Shown here piece by piece: positions 1 to 7,257 of a stretch of 34,068 nucleotides of DNA (positions are counted from its first letter, which is position 1; each line of letters starts with the position of its first letter). The notes below the pieces were generated by a model that had not been told where the DNA came from, searched no databases, and worked only from the letters and a program-made list of their open reading frames with translations. Made by a program: the position numbers and the translations under genes. The stretch covers positions 1-34,068 of the forward strand of contig CAXNJM010000003.1 of NCBI GenBank assembly GCA_964202895.1, in the 5' to 3' direction. The DNA is from JAJTDS01 sp964202895. Its GTDB lineage: Bacteria; Pseudomonadota; Alphaproteobacteria; Rickettsiales; UBA1997.

Positions 1-28
1 TTGAAATATAATTTTCTCATAAATCTCC

Positions 29-607
29 TTAATGTATTTTTTTATTGTTATTCCAATTTTTTCTTGCAAAATAATTCTCGATCAATTTATTTCGAGTAAT
101 GACTAATCTGACATACATGGTATTCAGTTTAATATTTGCATTTTCTTCCTTGCAATCTCTTCTATAAGAAAGACCTTGCAATTCTGGAACTTGATCAAGC
201 TCCTTTGCAACGCTTTCAAAGTCAGCGCGTCTTAATAAAATTGCAGAAAGCTCATTAGTGCTACTTTTTAATTGTTGCATGATATCTTGATTATAAAGAC
301 CTGTTTCAACAACAGAAAGTCTTCTAATCTTCCAGCTCACTGCAATAATTTGCATGCAATCTTCGACCTCAAGAATATTTAAAGGCTCTAACATTTTAAT
401 GTAAGATTCTTTCATCTCTTGAAATTCTTTAACATCTTCGCCAATAATTAGATGTTTTCTAGAATCAAGGCCGTGCTTTAATGCATTACGACAAGATCTA
501 AATTTGCCACTTGCAGTTTTAGGTCCTGTACTTTTTTTAGCATTCTCTCTATTTGCATTAATTCGTTTAATAGAGGTTGCATTTTCTATATTATTTTTTT
601 TACTCAT
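29..607 (-). CDS. Conserved hypothetical protein with STGPKT motif
   Basis: A 192-residue soluble, basic protein of unknown function. Residues about 15-50 carry the signature INANRENAKKSTGPKTASGK followed by RNALKHGL, the hallmark of a widespread uncharacterised family in proteobacteria and other phyla. The rest is helical and charged. No signal peptide or membrane segment is visible. The start is supported by an AGGAG ribosome site (minus strand, 614-618) six bases before the ATG. The upstream 170 bases are rich in short hairpins (separate entry), so expression may be controlled in the leader. It diverges from the EF-hand gene at 894. Family membership is clear from the motif; function cannot be inferred, and nothing ties it to the pilus locus except position. 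Confidence 0.75.
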   Translation of the reverse strand: MSKKNNIENATSIKRINANRENAKKSTGPKTASGKFRSCRNALKHGLDSRKHLIIGEDVKEFQEMKESYIKMLEPLNILEVEDCMQIIAVSWKIRRLSVVETGLYNQDIMQQLKSSTNELSAILLRRADFESVAKELDQVPELQGLSYRRDCKEENANIKLNTMYVRLVITRNKLIENYFARKNWNNNKKIH

Positions 608-893
608 GGATTTCTCCTAGTTAAAATTTATTTTTGCTAACGCGCAGCAAAAAGCTGCTTGCTAGCACACATTGTTTTGAGAAACCCACCGTCTAGCGGC
701 CTTATTTAAGGGTGCGTAGTTTTAAAGACTTACGAAACTTAGAGCTAAAAGCTCGCAGGAATTAATCCTGAATTATTAAAGTATATTAAATTAATTAATT
801 TGTCAACCTGTACTAGAAAGTTTCGACTAATAATTTACCTAAAAAAAGTCATAATAAAAGTTCATAAAATCAGTAATTAATCTTGGAGGTATA
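608..893. promoter_or_regulatory. Divergent intergenic region with structured leader
   Basis: This 286-base gap separates two divergent genes. The part next to the minus-strand gene contains four short inverted repeats: 636-666 (GCAGC stem with a five-base loop inside a GCTAGC/GTTAGC outer stem), 689-699 (CCG/CGG), 742-754 (GAGCT/AGCTC) and 756-770 (CAGGA/TCCTG). Its composition is visibly less AT-rich than the surroundings. The arrangement suggests a structured 5' untranslated RNA of the 29-607 gene or a small RNA. The part next to 894 is plain AT-rich promoter-like sequence; TTGTCA at 800-805 could be a -35 box, but the nearest TAATAA (828-833) is too far away to call a promoter. The hairpins are seen; the role is inferred. 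Confidence 0.4.
885..890 (+). promoter_or_regulatory. Ribosome binding site of the EF-hand gene
   Basis: GGAGGT lies three bases before the ATG at 894 and fixes that start. Strong Shine-Dalgarno sites are uncommon in this window, where most genes appear translationally coupled. Confidence 0.7.
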
Positions 894-1148
894 ATGAAAA
901 AAATAATAACCCTAGCTTTAGCTAGCATTTTTTTTCTTAATTCAGCAGCTTTTGCTGAGATGGATAAAGATGAAAAACGAATAGTAACTAAAGCAGAATA
1001 TATAAAACATGCTGAAGAAATGTTCACACGGATGGATGCAAATAAAGATGGCAAACTCACTCCGGATGAACGAAAAGCATATTGGCAAGCTAGAAAATCA
1101 GAACATCAACAAAAAAAAGATCTTAAAAAAGAGCCAAAGAAAAGTTAA
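894..1148 (+). CDS. Small secreted EF-hand protein
   Basis: An 84-residue exported protein. Residues 1-21 form a Sec signal peptide (basic start, hydrophobic core, cleavage likely after AFA). A single canonical 12-residue EF-hand loop runs from D48 to E59 (DANKDGKLTPDE), with Ca2+ ligands D48, N50, D52, K54 carbonyl, T56 and E59. The tail is Lys/Gln/Glu-rich. One EF-hand usually means dimerisation or a weak periplasmic Ca2+ sensor or buffer. A strong ribosome site precedes the start, and a perfect hairpin terminator follows at 1159-1187, so it is a stand-alone gene. It converges with the pilin cluster; a link to Ca2+-dependent pilus proteins is possible but unsupported. Confidence 0.8.
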   Translation: MKKIITLALASIFFLNSAAFAEMDKDEKRIVTKAEYIKHAEEMFTRMDANKDGKLTPDERKAYWQARKSEHQQKKDLKKEPKKS

Positions 1149-1158
1149 TTAACAAAAT

Positions 1159-1187
1159 ATAATGGGCCTACCCCCTAGGCCCATTAT
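1159..1187 (+). terminator. Hairpin terminator after the EF-hand gene
   Basis: A perfect 12-base-pair stem (ATAATGGGCCTA with its reverse complement) encloses a CCCCC loop, beginning 11 bases after the stop codon. The trailing sequence is AT-rich but lacks a clean T run, so termination may be bidirectional or Rho-assisted. It is the strongest hairpin in the window. Confidence 0.7.
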
Positions 1188-1249
1188 TAATCTAAAAATT
1201 GATTGAAGTTGCAATCTGTAAAATCCCATAATAACAATATTTAACAAAC

Positions 1250-1287
1250 AAAACCCCCTTCTCATACACAGCTTCAAGGTTAGGGGT
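1250..1287 (-). terminator. Possible terminator of the downstream pilin cluster
   Basis: On the minus strand an ACCCC arm and a GGGGGT arm, with inner CCTT/AAGG pairing, flank a loop of about 15 bases and are followed by TTTTGTTTG. It lies about 70 bases beyond the last pilin gene, where a transcript would be expected to end. The stem is imperfect, so this is a candidate only. Confidence 0.35.
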
Positions 1288-1358
1288 GAAGAATTGTATT
1301 TTCATTTAAATAATTCTGTTTAATTTTTTGCGTACAAAAACATAAAACTTAATTCTCA

Positions 1359-1865
1359 TTAATAACATGACACATTATAATCGGACATGAGAATTTGGGT
1401 CACTAAATTTTCATTTTTAGAATTATATTTTGTAACTATTTCTATTACTGGTTTTGAATCTACACATTTATTATGAAATTCAACTGTTCCCAATATCCCT
1501 CTTGGACCCCAATTAACTGCTGGATATACGGGGTCATTAAAAGGATGAGTTTTAATTAAACAACGCAAGTGAGTCATAAATTTTTGTGAAACACTATCTA
1601 CAGTGCTTGGTGTAATTTTTTGTTTTACTGTATAATCGCAAGTAGGCCAATTTGGGTACATTTGTTCAAAATAACCACCATTAAAATTAGATTTGTGCAT
1701 TGTTGTTGTTATAAATTTTACAACAGCTTGATGATTGCTTTTTGCAGAATTTTCTTTTGCTTTTTCTGTAAATCCAGTGAAAGTGACAATCCCGACTGCA
1801 GCTAATATTCCAATAATTGCTACAACTACTAGAAGCTCAATAAGGGTGAAACCTTTTTTTCTCAT
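1359..1865 (-). CDS. Type IV pilin-like protein P1
   Basis: Prepilin of 168 residues, the last gene of the downstream cluster. A five-residue leader (MRKKG) with Gly at -1 precedes FTLIELLVVVAIIGIL, giving Phe1 and Glu5 of mature type IV pilins. The start at 1865 was chosen because it gives the usual short leader; an in-frame start 48 bases upstream would add a long unlikely extension overlapping the previous gene. It has four cysteines, but unlike nearly all its paralogues it has Ser at mature position 54, and its head lacks the NPY motif. The head shows little similarity to the others. It follows P2 by five bases, so it is co-transcribed. Probably a structural or minor pilin; its exact role is unknown. 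Confidence 0.85.
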   Translation of the reverse strand: MRKKGFTLIELLVVVAIIGILAAVGIVTFTGFTEKAKENSAKSNHQAVVKFITTTMHKSNFNGGYFEQMYPNWPTCDYTVKQKITPSTVDSVSQKFMTHLRCLIKTHPFNDPVYPAVNWGPRGILGTVEFHNKCVDSKPVIEIVTKYNSKNENLVTQILMSDYNVSCY

Positions 1866-1870
1866 TTGAT

Positions 1871-2416
1871 TTATTGCATAGTTATATCCGCTCTGGAGTA
1901 TCTTTTCGACCAATCACCACTATAATCATTATCCCAACGCATACTAAGCCTCATGGTTTTTGGCTCTCCAGAAACAGCATCAATAAATATATATCCTGCC
2001 CTTTGATCTAATTGTGTCGATGGCCATCCTGAGTTTCTGCAATGTAATGTCCACGTACTTTCTGAACCATAATAATAATAATCAGTATAAGGATTTTTCC
2101 AACCTAAAGACTTAAAATGTTGGGAAAAATGATGACAAGCTCCCGTTGCAGCATATCCTCCACAAAACACACTTGTTACATCTATAGGATTACCATTTTG
2201 ATCATTTAAAATTACCTTTTGGCCCGCGTCACATTTAGCATAAGTAATTTTAATAAAATTAGTTAATTCATTAAAATTATTTTTTACTACATTCACTTTA
2301 GCTGCACTTGTAAAGTTATTATATGAAACAATACCTACTGCAGCTAGAATTCCAATTATTGCTACAACAACCAAAAGCTCTATTAACGTGAAACCAATAT
2401 TATCTTTGAATTTCAT
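1871..2416 (-). CDS. Type IV pilin-like protein P2
   Basis: Prepilin of 181 residues with leader MKFKDNIG (Gly -1), then the conserved pilin helix with Glu5. The start at 2416 (overlapping the previous gene by 17 bases) is preferred over an upstream in-frame start that would give a 27-residue leader. Cysteines: mature C54 (AKC), VFC, GAC and LHC, four in all. The head holds HHFSQHF and the shared KNPY motif, followed by a run of four tyrosines. The C-terminal part is rich in Arg, Asp and Trp. Mature residues 1-54 align without gaps to its paralogues. It is co-transcribed with P1 and P3. Confidence 0.87.
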   Translation of the reverse strand: MKFKDNIGFTLIELLVVVAIIGILAAVGIVSYNNFTSAAKVNVVKNNFNELTNFIKITYAKCDAGQKVILNDQNGNPIDVTSVFCGGYAATGACHHFSQHFKSLGWKNPYTDYYYYGSESTWTLHCRNSGWPSTQLDQRAGYIFIDAVSGEPKTMRLSMRWDNDYSGDWSKRYSRADITMQ

Positions 2417-2876
2417 TATTAAGATATTCTCCAGTTTTGTATTGGCTTTGAACTTTAATATTTGTTGTTCCAACTATAATACAAACATAGCCAAGCTCAG
2501 CATCTTGGCATGATGTTGGATTTTCAACAACAGCACTATATACGTGACTAATATTTACATAAGGATTTTTAAAACCAAGATATGTAAAATGATTGCCAAA
2601 ACCTGCTGCTAGCACTGAATTAGAGGCTTTGCATAAATTTGCTGTATCGTAAAAATTACCCCATGGATTCCAAGCTTTAAGTTTTAACTCATCACCAATA
2701 GTGCATTTTCCTAAAGAAGCAGAAATAAAATTTACAACTGTCTTATGATTGCTTTTAACTACATTTGCTTTAGCAGCATCAGTGAACCCACTAAATGAAA
2801 CAACTCCAACGGCTGCCAAAATTCCAATGATAGCTACAACAACTAATAATTCTATCAATGTAAAAGCCTTATTCAT
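2400..2876 (-). CDS. Type IV pilin-like protein P3
   Basis: Prepilin of 158 residues with the very short leader MNKA, so the residue before cleavage is Ala rather than Gly. Phe1, Glu5 and the hydrophobic spine match the array consensus. Four cysteines: C54 (GKC), NLC, TSC and YVC. The head carries NHFTYLGFKNPY, the HF-NPY signature shared by the HF-type pilins here. Its start codon shares one base with the stop of P4 (TAATG), typical of translational coupling. Likely a pilus subunit with its own head specificity. Confidence 0.88.
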   Translation of the reverse strand: MNKAFTLIELLVVVAIIGILAAVGVVSFSGFTDAAKANVVKSNHKTVVNFISASLGKCTIGDELKLKAWNPWGNFYDTANLCKASNSVLAAGFGNHFTYLGFKNPYVNISHVYSAVVENPTSCQDAELGYVCIIVGTTNIKVQSQYKTGEYLNNEIQR

Positions 2877-3385
2877 TATATTCTTGGATCTCTAATAATT
2901 GAGATTAAAGGTTGCTCACCAGTTTTATAAGATGTTGTTATAATTAAATTTTTGTAATCTGACGATCTGGTAATATGTGAGGAACCTGCATTTGGTGTTC
3001 CAAAATTACCTGCTATTCCGGTATCGGGATGAAGTTGTGTTTGTTTGGAATTATAAGGGTTTCGATATCCCTCATTTTCAAAATGATATACATAAATTAA
3101 TCTTAAATCTTCGGTGCTTGTTTGAGTGGGATTACAGGATACATTGTTAACCGTTTGTTGAAACTGATACGATTTTACTTCAAAATACCCTTTGTTATCT
3201 TGTATTGCACATTTTAATAATTGTGCCGTTATAAATTTAACGTAGACATTGTGATTTGATTTAGTTGCATTCTGTTTTGCATTTTCCGTAAATCCACCAA
3301 ACTGAGTAATTCCAACCGCAGCCAAGATTCCAATTATTGCTACAACAACCAAAAGTTCTATGAGAGTGAATGCTTTATTCTTCAT
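2876..3385 (-). CDS. Type IV pilin-like protein P4
   Basis: Prepilin of 169 residues, leader MKNKA (Ala -1), standard spine with Glu5. It has only two cysteines, C54 (LKC) and VSC about 25 residues later, the simplest arrangement in the array. Such a pair would pin the loop after the first helix to the helix end. The head contains YHFENEGYRNPYN and a Gly/Ser/Thr-rich C-terminal half. Its ATG overlaps the stop of P5 by four bases (ATGA). Co-transcribed pilus subunit; role among the paralogues unknown. Confidence 0.88.
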   Translation of the reverse strand: MKNKAFTLIELLVVVAIIGILAAVGITQFGGFTENAKQNATKSNHNVYVKFITAQLLKCAIQDNKGYFEVKSYQFQQTVNNVSCNPTQTSTEDLRLIYVYHFENEGYRNPYNSKQTQLHPDTGIAGNFGTPNAGSSHITRSSDYKNLIITTSYKTGEQPLISIIRDPRI

Positions 3386-3945
3386 TTAAAATCTTTACCA
3401 GGCCAATCAACCGTATTAGTTAAATAAACATCCTTTGAAAGTTTGCTGCCTACATTTGTTATAATTTTTATTATATTATTTTTATTATCTCCATAAATAT
3501 AAGTCTGTCCTTTTTTAGGATTTGAATTTTTAACAAGACAGCACAATTTTAAATTTTCATCAATTTTAGCATTTTTTTTATTATAATAATTTACATATCC
3601 ATTCTCATTAAAATGCATAACAAAATAATCTGCAACATTCTCAGCACTCACTGATTTGCTAGAACATGAGATCTTGGTTACTCCTGGGGTTACAATTCTA
3701 CCCTTCTTACATTCACTATTATTTCCAGCACAAGTTTTAAAAGTTAAAACGTTTGCAGGGCTGGTTTTGCACATAAATTGATAAGCCACAATAAACCTAT
3801 AAATGCTCTCATGTTGGTTAATAGTTTTTGATATTTTATTTGAAAGTGAATAATTCTTAATTACAAAAATACTAACCAATATACTTGCAATAATAAAACC
3901 AAAAATTATTAAAATATGTACTAACGTAAAAGCTTTTTTATTCAT
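3382..3945 (-). CDS. Divergent pilin-like protein P5 lacking Glu5
   Basis: 187 residues. The leader MNKKA and Phe1 are kept, but the following sequence is TLVHILIIF, so the conserved Glu5 is replaced by His, and the helix is Ile/Phe-rich instead of the VVVAIIGIL consensus. Cysteine at mature position 54 (FMC) is retained; there are six cysteines in total, including an adjacent CC pair. The head is clearly paralogous to P12: both share NEGxxNxYN, a CCL motif, GDNxNNxIxIxTN and a TVDWPG or TVAWPG ending. Loss of Glu5 is known in tip-type minor pilins (GspK-like), so P5 may be a tip or capping subunit, or a gene under relaxed constraint. Confidence 0.8.
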   Translation of the reverse strand: MNKKAFTLVHILIIFGFIIASILVSIFVIKNYSLSNKISKTINQHESIYRFIVAYQFMCKTSPANVLTFKTCAGNNSECKKGRIVTPGVTKISCSSKSVSAENVADYFVMHFNENGYVNYYNKKNAKIDENLKLCCLVKNSNPKKGQTYIYGDNKNNIIKIITNVGSKLSKDVYLTNTVDWPGKDFK

Positions 3946-3964
3946 ATTATTTAAAAAAAAATTT

Positions 3965-4504
3965 TTAAAATAAGTCTATTTCAGCAAATAATTTATTTGT
4001 TTCATTTCTTGTAGAGCCTCCATTTGCAGGACACGGTAATTCATAACAAGCTTCTATCGCTAAATATTTATCAAGCGTATAACCAGCGTAATTATTATAT
4101 AAAACACATACATATCCCACCATGCTCTCACTATCACAGGAGTTTTGAACGCTCACTCCATTTGCTTCTGTCTTGTATGGATTTTTTAGTTTTATAGCTT
4201 GTGCTAAGCTAATACCAAAATTTTCTCTAAATTCATTTTTAGATGCATTTCCTGCAATTACTTTGGCTCTTTCCTTGCAGTCTACTAAACCTTCCAAAAT
4301 CTTGTTATTACTATTTAATTCGCATTTCATTATTTCGCTTTTGACATATTTAACAGTCATAGCAAAATTTGCTTTTACTGCATTCCTTTTCGCTGCTGTT
4401 GTATACCCATTATAACCAACCACTCCAACCGCAGCTAAAATTCCAATTATAGCCACAACAACTAGGAGTTCTAATAATGTGAAAGCTTTATTATTATCTT
4501 TCAT
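3965..4504 (-). CDS. Type IV pilin-like protein P6 (CX4C type)
   Basis: Prepilin of 179 residues, leader MKDNNKA (Ala -1), mature start FTLLELLVVV with Glu5. Six cysteines: C54 (MKC), VDC, NSC, YVC and a C-terminal CYELPC. The CX4C motif near the end is shared with P13, P15, P17 and the remnant at 5435-5533, defining a subgroup. It also has KLKNPY. The start overlaps the stop of P7 by 11 bases. The subgroup also shares a KSEIMKC-like helix end with P13, suggesting a duplication between the two pilin blocks. Confidence 0.87.
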   Translation of the reverse strand: MKDNNKAFTLLELLVVVAIIGILAAVGVVGYNGYTTAAKRNAVKANFAMTVKYVKSEIMKCELNSNNKILEGLVDCKERAKVIAGNASKNEFRENFGISLAQAIKLKNPYKTEANGVSVQNSCDSESMVGYVCVLYNNYAGYTLDKYLAIEACYELPCPANGGSTRNETNKLFAEIDLF

Positions 4505-4967
4505 CAGCGATTGTATTTTCTAAAAAAACTCTTTTAGTGGAGTCATTAGGGTCTATATAAGCAGTTCTTATTGTTAAAGAAATATTACCATTCTCATTAA
4601 TTGTAACTTGTGTTCCATCAGACGTGCCACGCGTTGAAGAAATCCCTGTTCCATTAAAATGATTTACAAAATGTCCTACAAGATCATAAGAACTGACATT
4701 ATTTTTTGAGCATGCAACTGTAACGGTGTTGTCTCCACGAGCGCTTTTTAAATAAAATTGGCTAGTTGGTTTGCTACCCATAATATTACACTCATTAATT
4801 TTAGTACTTATAAATTTTACAACAGATGCATGATTTGCTTTAACAGCACTTGCCTTAGCCCCTGCCGTAAATCCTCCAAAATTTACCACAGCTACAGCAG
4901 CTAATATTCCAATAATTGCCACAACAACCAGAAGTTCAATGAGAGTAAAACCCTTTTTTAAATCCAT
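4494..4967 (-). CDS. Type IV pilin-like protein P7
   Basis: Prepilin of 157 residues, leader MDLKKG (Gly -1), Glu5 present. Two cysteines: C54 (NEC) and VACSK. The head has the NHFNGTG element and ends in ADER; P10 and P18 also end in DER, and P18 shares VACSK and the Thr-rich beta-strand style. These three are probably the closest relatives across the two blocks. Nine bases separate it from the stop of P8. Since P18 is the best candidate for the major pilin, P7 may be able to substitute for it. Confidence 0.87.
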   Translation of the reverse strand: MDLKKGFTLIELLVVVAIIGILAAVAVVNFGGFTAGAKASAVKANHASVVKFISTKINECNIMGSKPTSQFYLKSARGDNTVTVACSKNNVSSYDLVGHFVNHFNGTGISSTRGTSDGTQVTINENGNISLTIRTAYIDPNDSTKRVFLENTIADER

Positions 4968-4976
4968 AGAACGGAA

Positions 4977-5438
4977 TTATTGTTCCCAATAAATTAAATC
5001 TTCTAAATCAGGTTTAGATGCACCTATGTTCCAAAAAGTGTGAATATTTATCCAGCTTTGTCCACTCTTACCACAACATCCGGTAGACATGCCATTCCAT
5101 CTTCCTCCTCTAGGATCATGAGCAGGATATCCGGTGTATGGATTTTTCATTCCTATATCGTCTGTATAAGTTCTAAATTGACCTATGATGTTAGAGGAAT
5201 CTTTGTTGGAACAATCAATTGTTACATTTTTACTTAATTTAAGAGACGGGGCACCGGTTGCACAATATGTGTAAGTAGTTTTAATTACTTTTACTATATT
5301 TTGATGGTTAGATTTTAAAACATTTATTTTAGTATTTTCAGTAAAATTATTATAAGTAACCACTCCAACCGCAGCCAAAATTCCAATTATTGCAACAACG
5401 ACAAGTAACTCGATCAGAGTGAAGCCATTTTTTTTCAT
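4977..5438 (-). CDS. Type IV pilin-like protein P8
   Basis: Prepilin of 153 residues, leader MKKNG (Gly -1), Glu5 present. Four cysteines: C54 (TYC), IDC and an adjacent CC pair in a Gly/Ser-rich stretch. The head has MKNPYTGYPAHDPRGGRW, rich in aromatic and charged residues. Its ATG overlaps by four bases (ATGA) the stop codon of a pilin C-terminal remnant directly upstream, which suggests it was once coupled to that lost pilin gene. Now the nearest intact upstream gene is a small membrane protein. Confidence 0.87.
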   Translation of the reverse strand: MKKNGFTLIELLVVVAIIGILAAVGVVTYNNFTENTKINVLKSNHQNIVKVIKTTYTYCATGAPSLKLSKNVTIDCSNKDSSNIIGQFRTYTDDIGMKNPYTGYPAHDPRGGRWNGMSTGCCGKSGQSWINIHTFWNIGASKPDLEDLIYWEQ

Positions 5439-5533
5439 TGAAACGTTATAGTATCTTTAAGACGGTTCTCTTCACTTTTACAAGGTTTAGCAAAGCAAAG
5501 TTCAGGCATGATATTTATAAATACTGCGTTTGA
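5435..5533 (-). pseudogene. C-terminal remnant of a CX4C-type pilin
   Basis: Reading the minus strand in the frame that ends with a TGA overlapping the P8 start (5435-5437), an open stretch encodes the tail NAVFINIMPELCFAKPC followed by KSEENRLKDTITFQ. The CX4C motif and the surrounding spacing match the extreme C termini of P6 (CYELPC), P13 (CYRSGC) and P17 (CFQSPC). No prepilin leader or spine is present: the frame runs into the TAG stop of the membrane-protein gene at 5534. It therefore looks like the 3' end of a pilin whose 5' part was replaced by the two-gene insertion 5534-6232. The ATGA overlap with P8 is the normal junction between pilin genes here. Confidence 0.6.
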
Positions 5534-5992
5534 CTACTTGATAACCGAAAAAATATTAACACTACATGATACTGGAAAAGAAATAAGTATAAATATATAT
5601 ATAATTTTTCGCAGTCCATTATTGCTTGATTTGAATAGGTTAATCAGTGCTTGGATAAAAAAGAGTAACCCAAAAGTAATAAAAAATAGGCCATCTCCAG
5701 GTAAACCATTAGATGAAATTGTATCAAATTTTAAAATACCAATCAAAATAGTTAGATATAAAAATAGTGGAAAATAAAAAATAATTTTTTGAAATAAATT
5801 TTTATTTTCAATTAAAATTTTTTCTTTATAGTATCTGTTGGTAATATCTATTAAAAATATTATTATAAAAATAACTAAAGAAACAATTATATTTTCAAAA
5901 TTAAAATTTATTATACTAACGATAAAATATATAAGTGGTATTAAGTATAATATTGATACAATGCCTGATTTTTTGATAAAATTTACAATCAT
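5534..5992 (-). CDS. Hypothetical four-helix membrane protein
   Basis: 152 residues, very Ile/Phe-rich, with about four hydrophobic segments (near residues 10-28, 34-52, 70-88 and 102-120) and a further one at 130-148. A basic loop (NRYYKEK) separates helices two and three. No family was recognised. It sits inside the pilin array where no other membrane protein occurs, directly downstream of another small membrane protein, and its stop abuts a pilin remnant. It lacks a pilin leader and cysteine pattern. It may be an inserted cargo gene pair or a small accessory factor. A plus-strand open frame over its 3' half (5508-5777) is considered a shadow. Confidence 0.55.
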   Translation of the reverse strand: MIVNFIKKSGIVSILYLIPLIYFIVSIINFNFENIIVSLVIFIIIFLIDITNRYYKEKILIENKNLFQKIIFYFPLFLYLTILIGILKFDTISSNGLPGDGLFFITFGLLFFIQALINLFKSSNNGLRKIIYIFILISFPVSCSVNIFSVIK

Positions 5993-6040
5993 ATTAATAA
6001 TCTATTTTTTTAAAGCCTCATTCATCATATGAGAGCACAT

Positions 6041-6232
6041 TCAGTGCAAATATTTATTTAATACGAATATTATAAAAATAATTGGTAAGATTATCCATAA
6101 AATTGCACCGTAAATTTTACCTAATCTACTTTCTGGTCTATCCTTATCCAATAAGTAGGATAATCCAATTGTCATAATTATTACAGGGACTGCTAAAATT
6201 AGCATTAATTCGATTATCTTAATAATAGACAT
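6041..6232 (-). CDS. Hypothetical two-helix small membrane protein
   Basis: 63 residues with two hydrophobic segments (about 6-27 and 40-60) joined by a short charged loop, LDKDRPESRLGK. This hairpin layout with a conserved-looking DKDRPESRLGK loop resembles small uncharacterised inner-membrane proteins, but no family name is justified. It begins 11 bases after the stop of P9 and precedes the membrane gene at 5992-5534 by 48 bases, so the two are probably co-transcribed with the pilins. Its role is unknown. Confidence 0.5.
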   Translation of the reverse strand: MSIIKIIELMLILAVPVIIMTIGLSYLLDKDRPESRLGKIYGAILWIILPIIFIIFVLNKYLH

Positions 6233-6243
6233 AAATTTTATTT

Positions 6244-6768
6244 TTAACGAGGAATATCAAAATAAGTTGTAATAATGTTATTTCCACCACTAGAAGTTCC
6301 TACATTTGTACTGGCATACATTGATGTGGAACTTACGTCGCACAAATTCATAAAGCCTAGGTCAGGATTTTGATTACAAGAATAGCCAATCATATATCCT
6401 TTCATTCTACTGTCACCAGCAACTGCGCAGCATCTATTGGGATCGCCCCAAACATTTCTAAAACCACTCCAGTAAAAATGAGCTGTAAATTCAACTTTTA
6501 AAACTGCAAAACTTGTACTACATGGGAACCGAGAGGTGGAACCATTTGGTGAAGTTGTCAGCGTGACATATCCAACTGTTGAGCATGAATAAATTAATGT
6601 TTTCATCTGTCTAATTGCCTGATTATGATCATAAGTTGCTCTTTTTACTTTAGTGCTTCCTACAAAATCATTGTACGCAACTACTCCAACTGCAGCTAAT
6701 ATTCCAATAATAGCAACAACAACTAAAAGTTCTATTAACGTAAACCCAAAATTTACTTTATCTTTCAT
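6244..6768 (-). CDS. Type IV pilin-like protein P9
   Basis: Prepilin of 174 residues, leader MKDKVNFG (Gly -1), Glu5 present. Six cysteines: C54 (YSC), FPC, an adjacent CC pair, YSC and NLC. The helix after Phe1 is less like its siblings (TKVKRATYDHNQAIRQMK). The head has HFYWSGFRNVWG in the place where others have NPY. The ATG overlaps the stop of P10 by 11 bases. The C terminus is Ser/Thr/Gly-rich and ends in FDIPR. Confidence 0.86.
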   Translation of the reverse strand: MKDKVNFGFTLIELLVVVAIIGILAAVGVVAYNDFVGSTKVKRATYDHNQAIRQMKTLIYSCSTVGYVTLTTSPNGSTSRFPCSTSFAVLKVEFTAHFYWSGFRNVWGDPNRCCAVAGDSRMKGYMIGYSCNQNPDLGFMNLCDVSSTSMYASTNVGTSSGGNNIITTYFDIPR

Positions 6769-7246
6769 CTTTAAATTTTGTTGTTAGGTTATTTGCTGCA
6801 TTACTGTCTATTCTTGTGATAATAGTAAAATCTGTAATTCCTGACATATTTCCAGAAACTCCAAACCATGTTTGCCCTACATCATAAATTTCTCCAGTAT
6901 GCGCAAATTGATTAGTATTATAAGAATTTTTAGCTCCATCATTAATCAAATGATTCATTAAGTATCCAGATAAAGTATCAGTGTTAGGAATCGCGTTTCT
7001 ACTACAATTAACCGAATAAGAAACACTGTCGTTTGCTTTATACTTTAAGTTCGTTTTCCCATTAATAGCGCAATTACTAATATTTAATCTAATAAACTTA
7101 ACAGCATTACTGTGATGAGCTTTTGCTGCATTTATTTTTGCCGATTCTGTAAAACCACTAAAAGAAACAACACCAACTGCAGCCAAGACTCCAATAATTG
7201 CAACAACAACTAAAAGTTCAATTAACGTAAAAGCTTTTATTCGCAT
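6758..7246 (-). CDS. Type IV pilin-like protein P10
   Basis: Prepilin of 162 residues, leader MRIKA (Ala -1), Glu5 present. Two cysteines, C54 (SNC) and VNCSRN, in the same arrangement as P4, P7 and P18. The head contains MNHLINDGAKNSYN and ends KDER, matching the P7/P10/P18 subgroup. It starts 11 bases after the stop of P11. Probably a structural subunit close to the presumed major pilin. Confidence 0.87.
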   Translation of the reverse strand: MRIKAFTLIELLVVVAIIGVLAAVGVVSFSGFTESAKINAAKAHHSNAVKFIRLNISNCAINGKTNLKYKANDSVSYSVNCSRNAIPNTDTLSGYLMNHLINDGAKNSYNTNQFAHTGEIYDVGQTWFGVSGNMSGITDFTIITRIDSNAANNLTTKFKDER

Positions 7247-7257
7247 CTAAATAATTT

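Noticed and set aside
839..1060. Minus-strand open frame opposite the EF-hand gene
   Set aside because: It overlaps a gene with signal peptide, EF-hand and strong ribosome site; its own sequence has no recognisable features.
1866..1913. Upstream start for P1 (and similar longer starts for P2 at 2473, P15 at 18588, P18 at 19998 and PilO at 26220)
   Set aside because: The shorter starts give standard leaders, coupling overlaps or well-spaced ribosome sites; the extensions are polar and overlap upstream genes.
5508..5777. Plus-strand 89-codon frame within the pilin array
   Set aside because: Overlaps the hydrophobic minus-strand gene and the pilin remnant; low complexity, no ribosome site and opposite to all neighbouring pilin genes.
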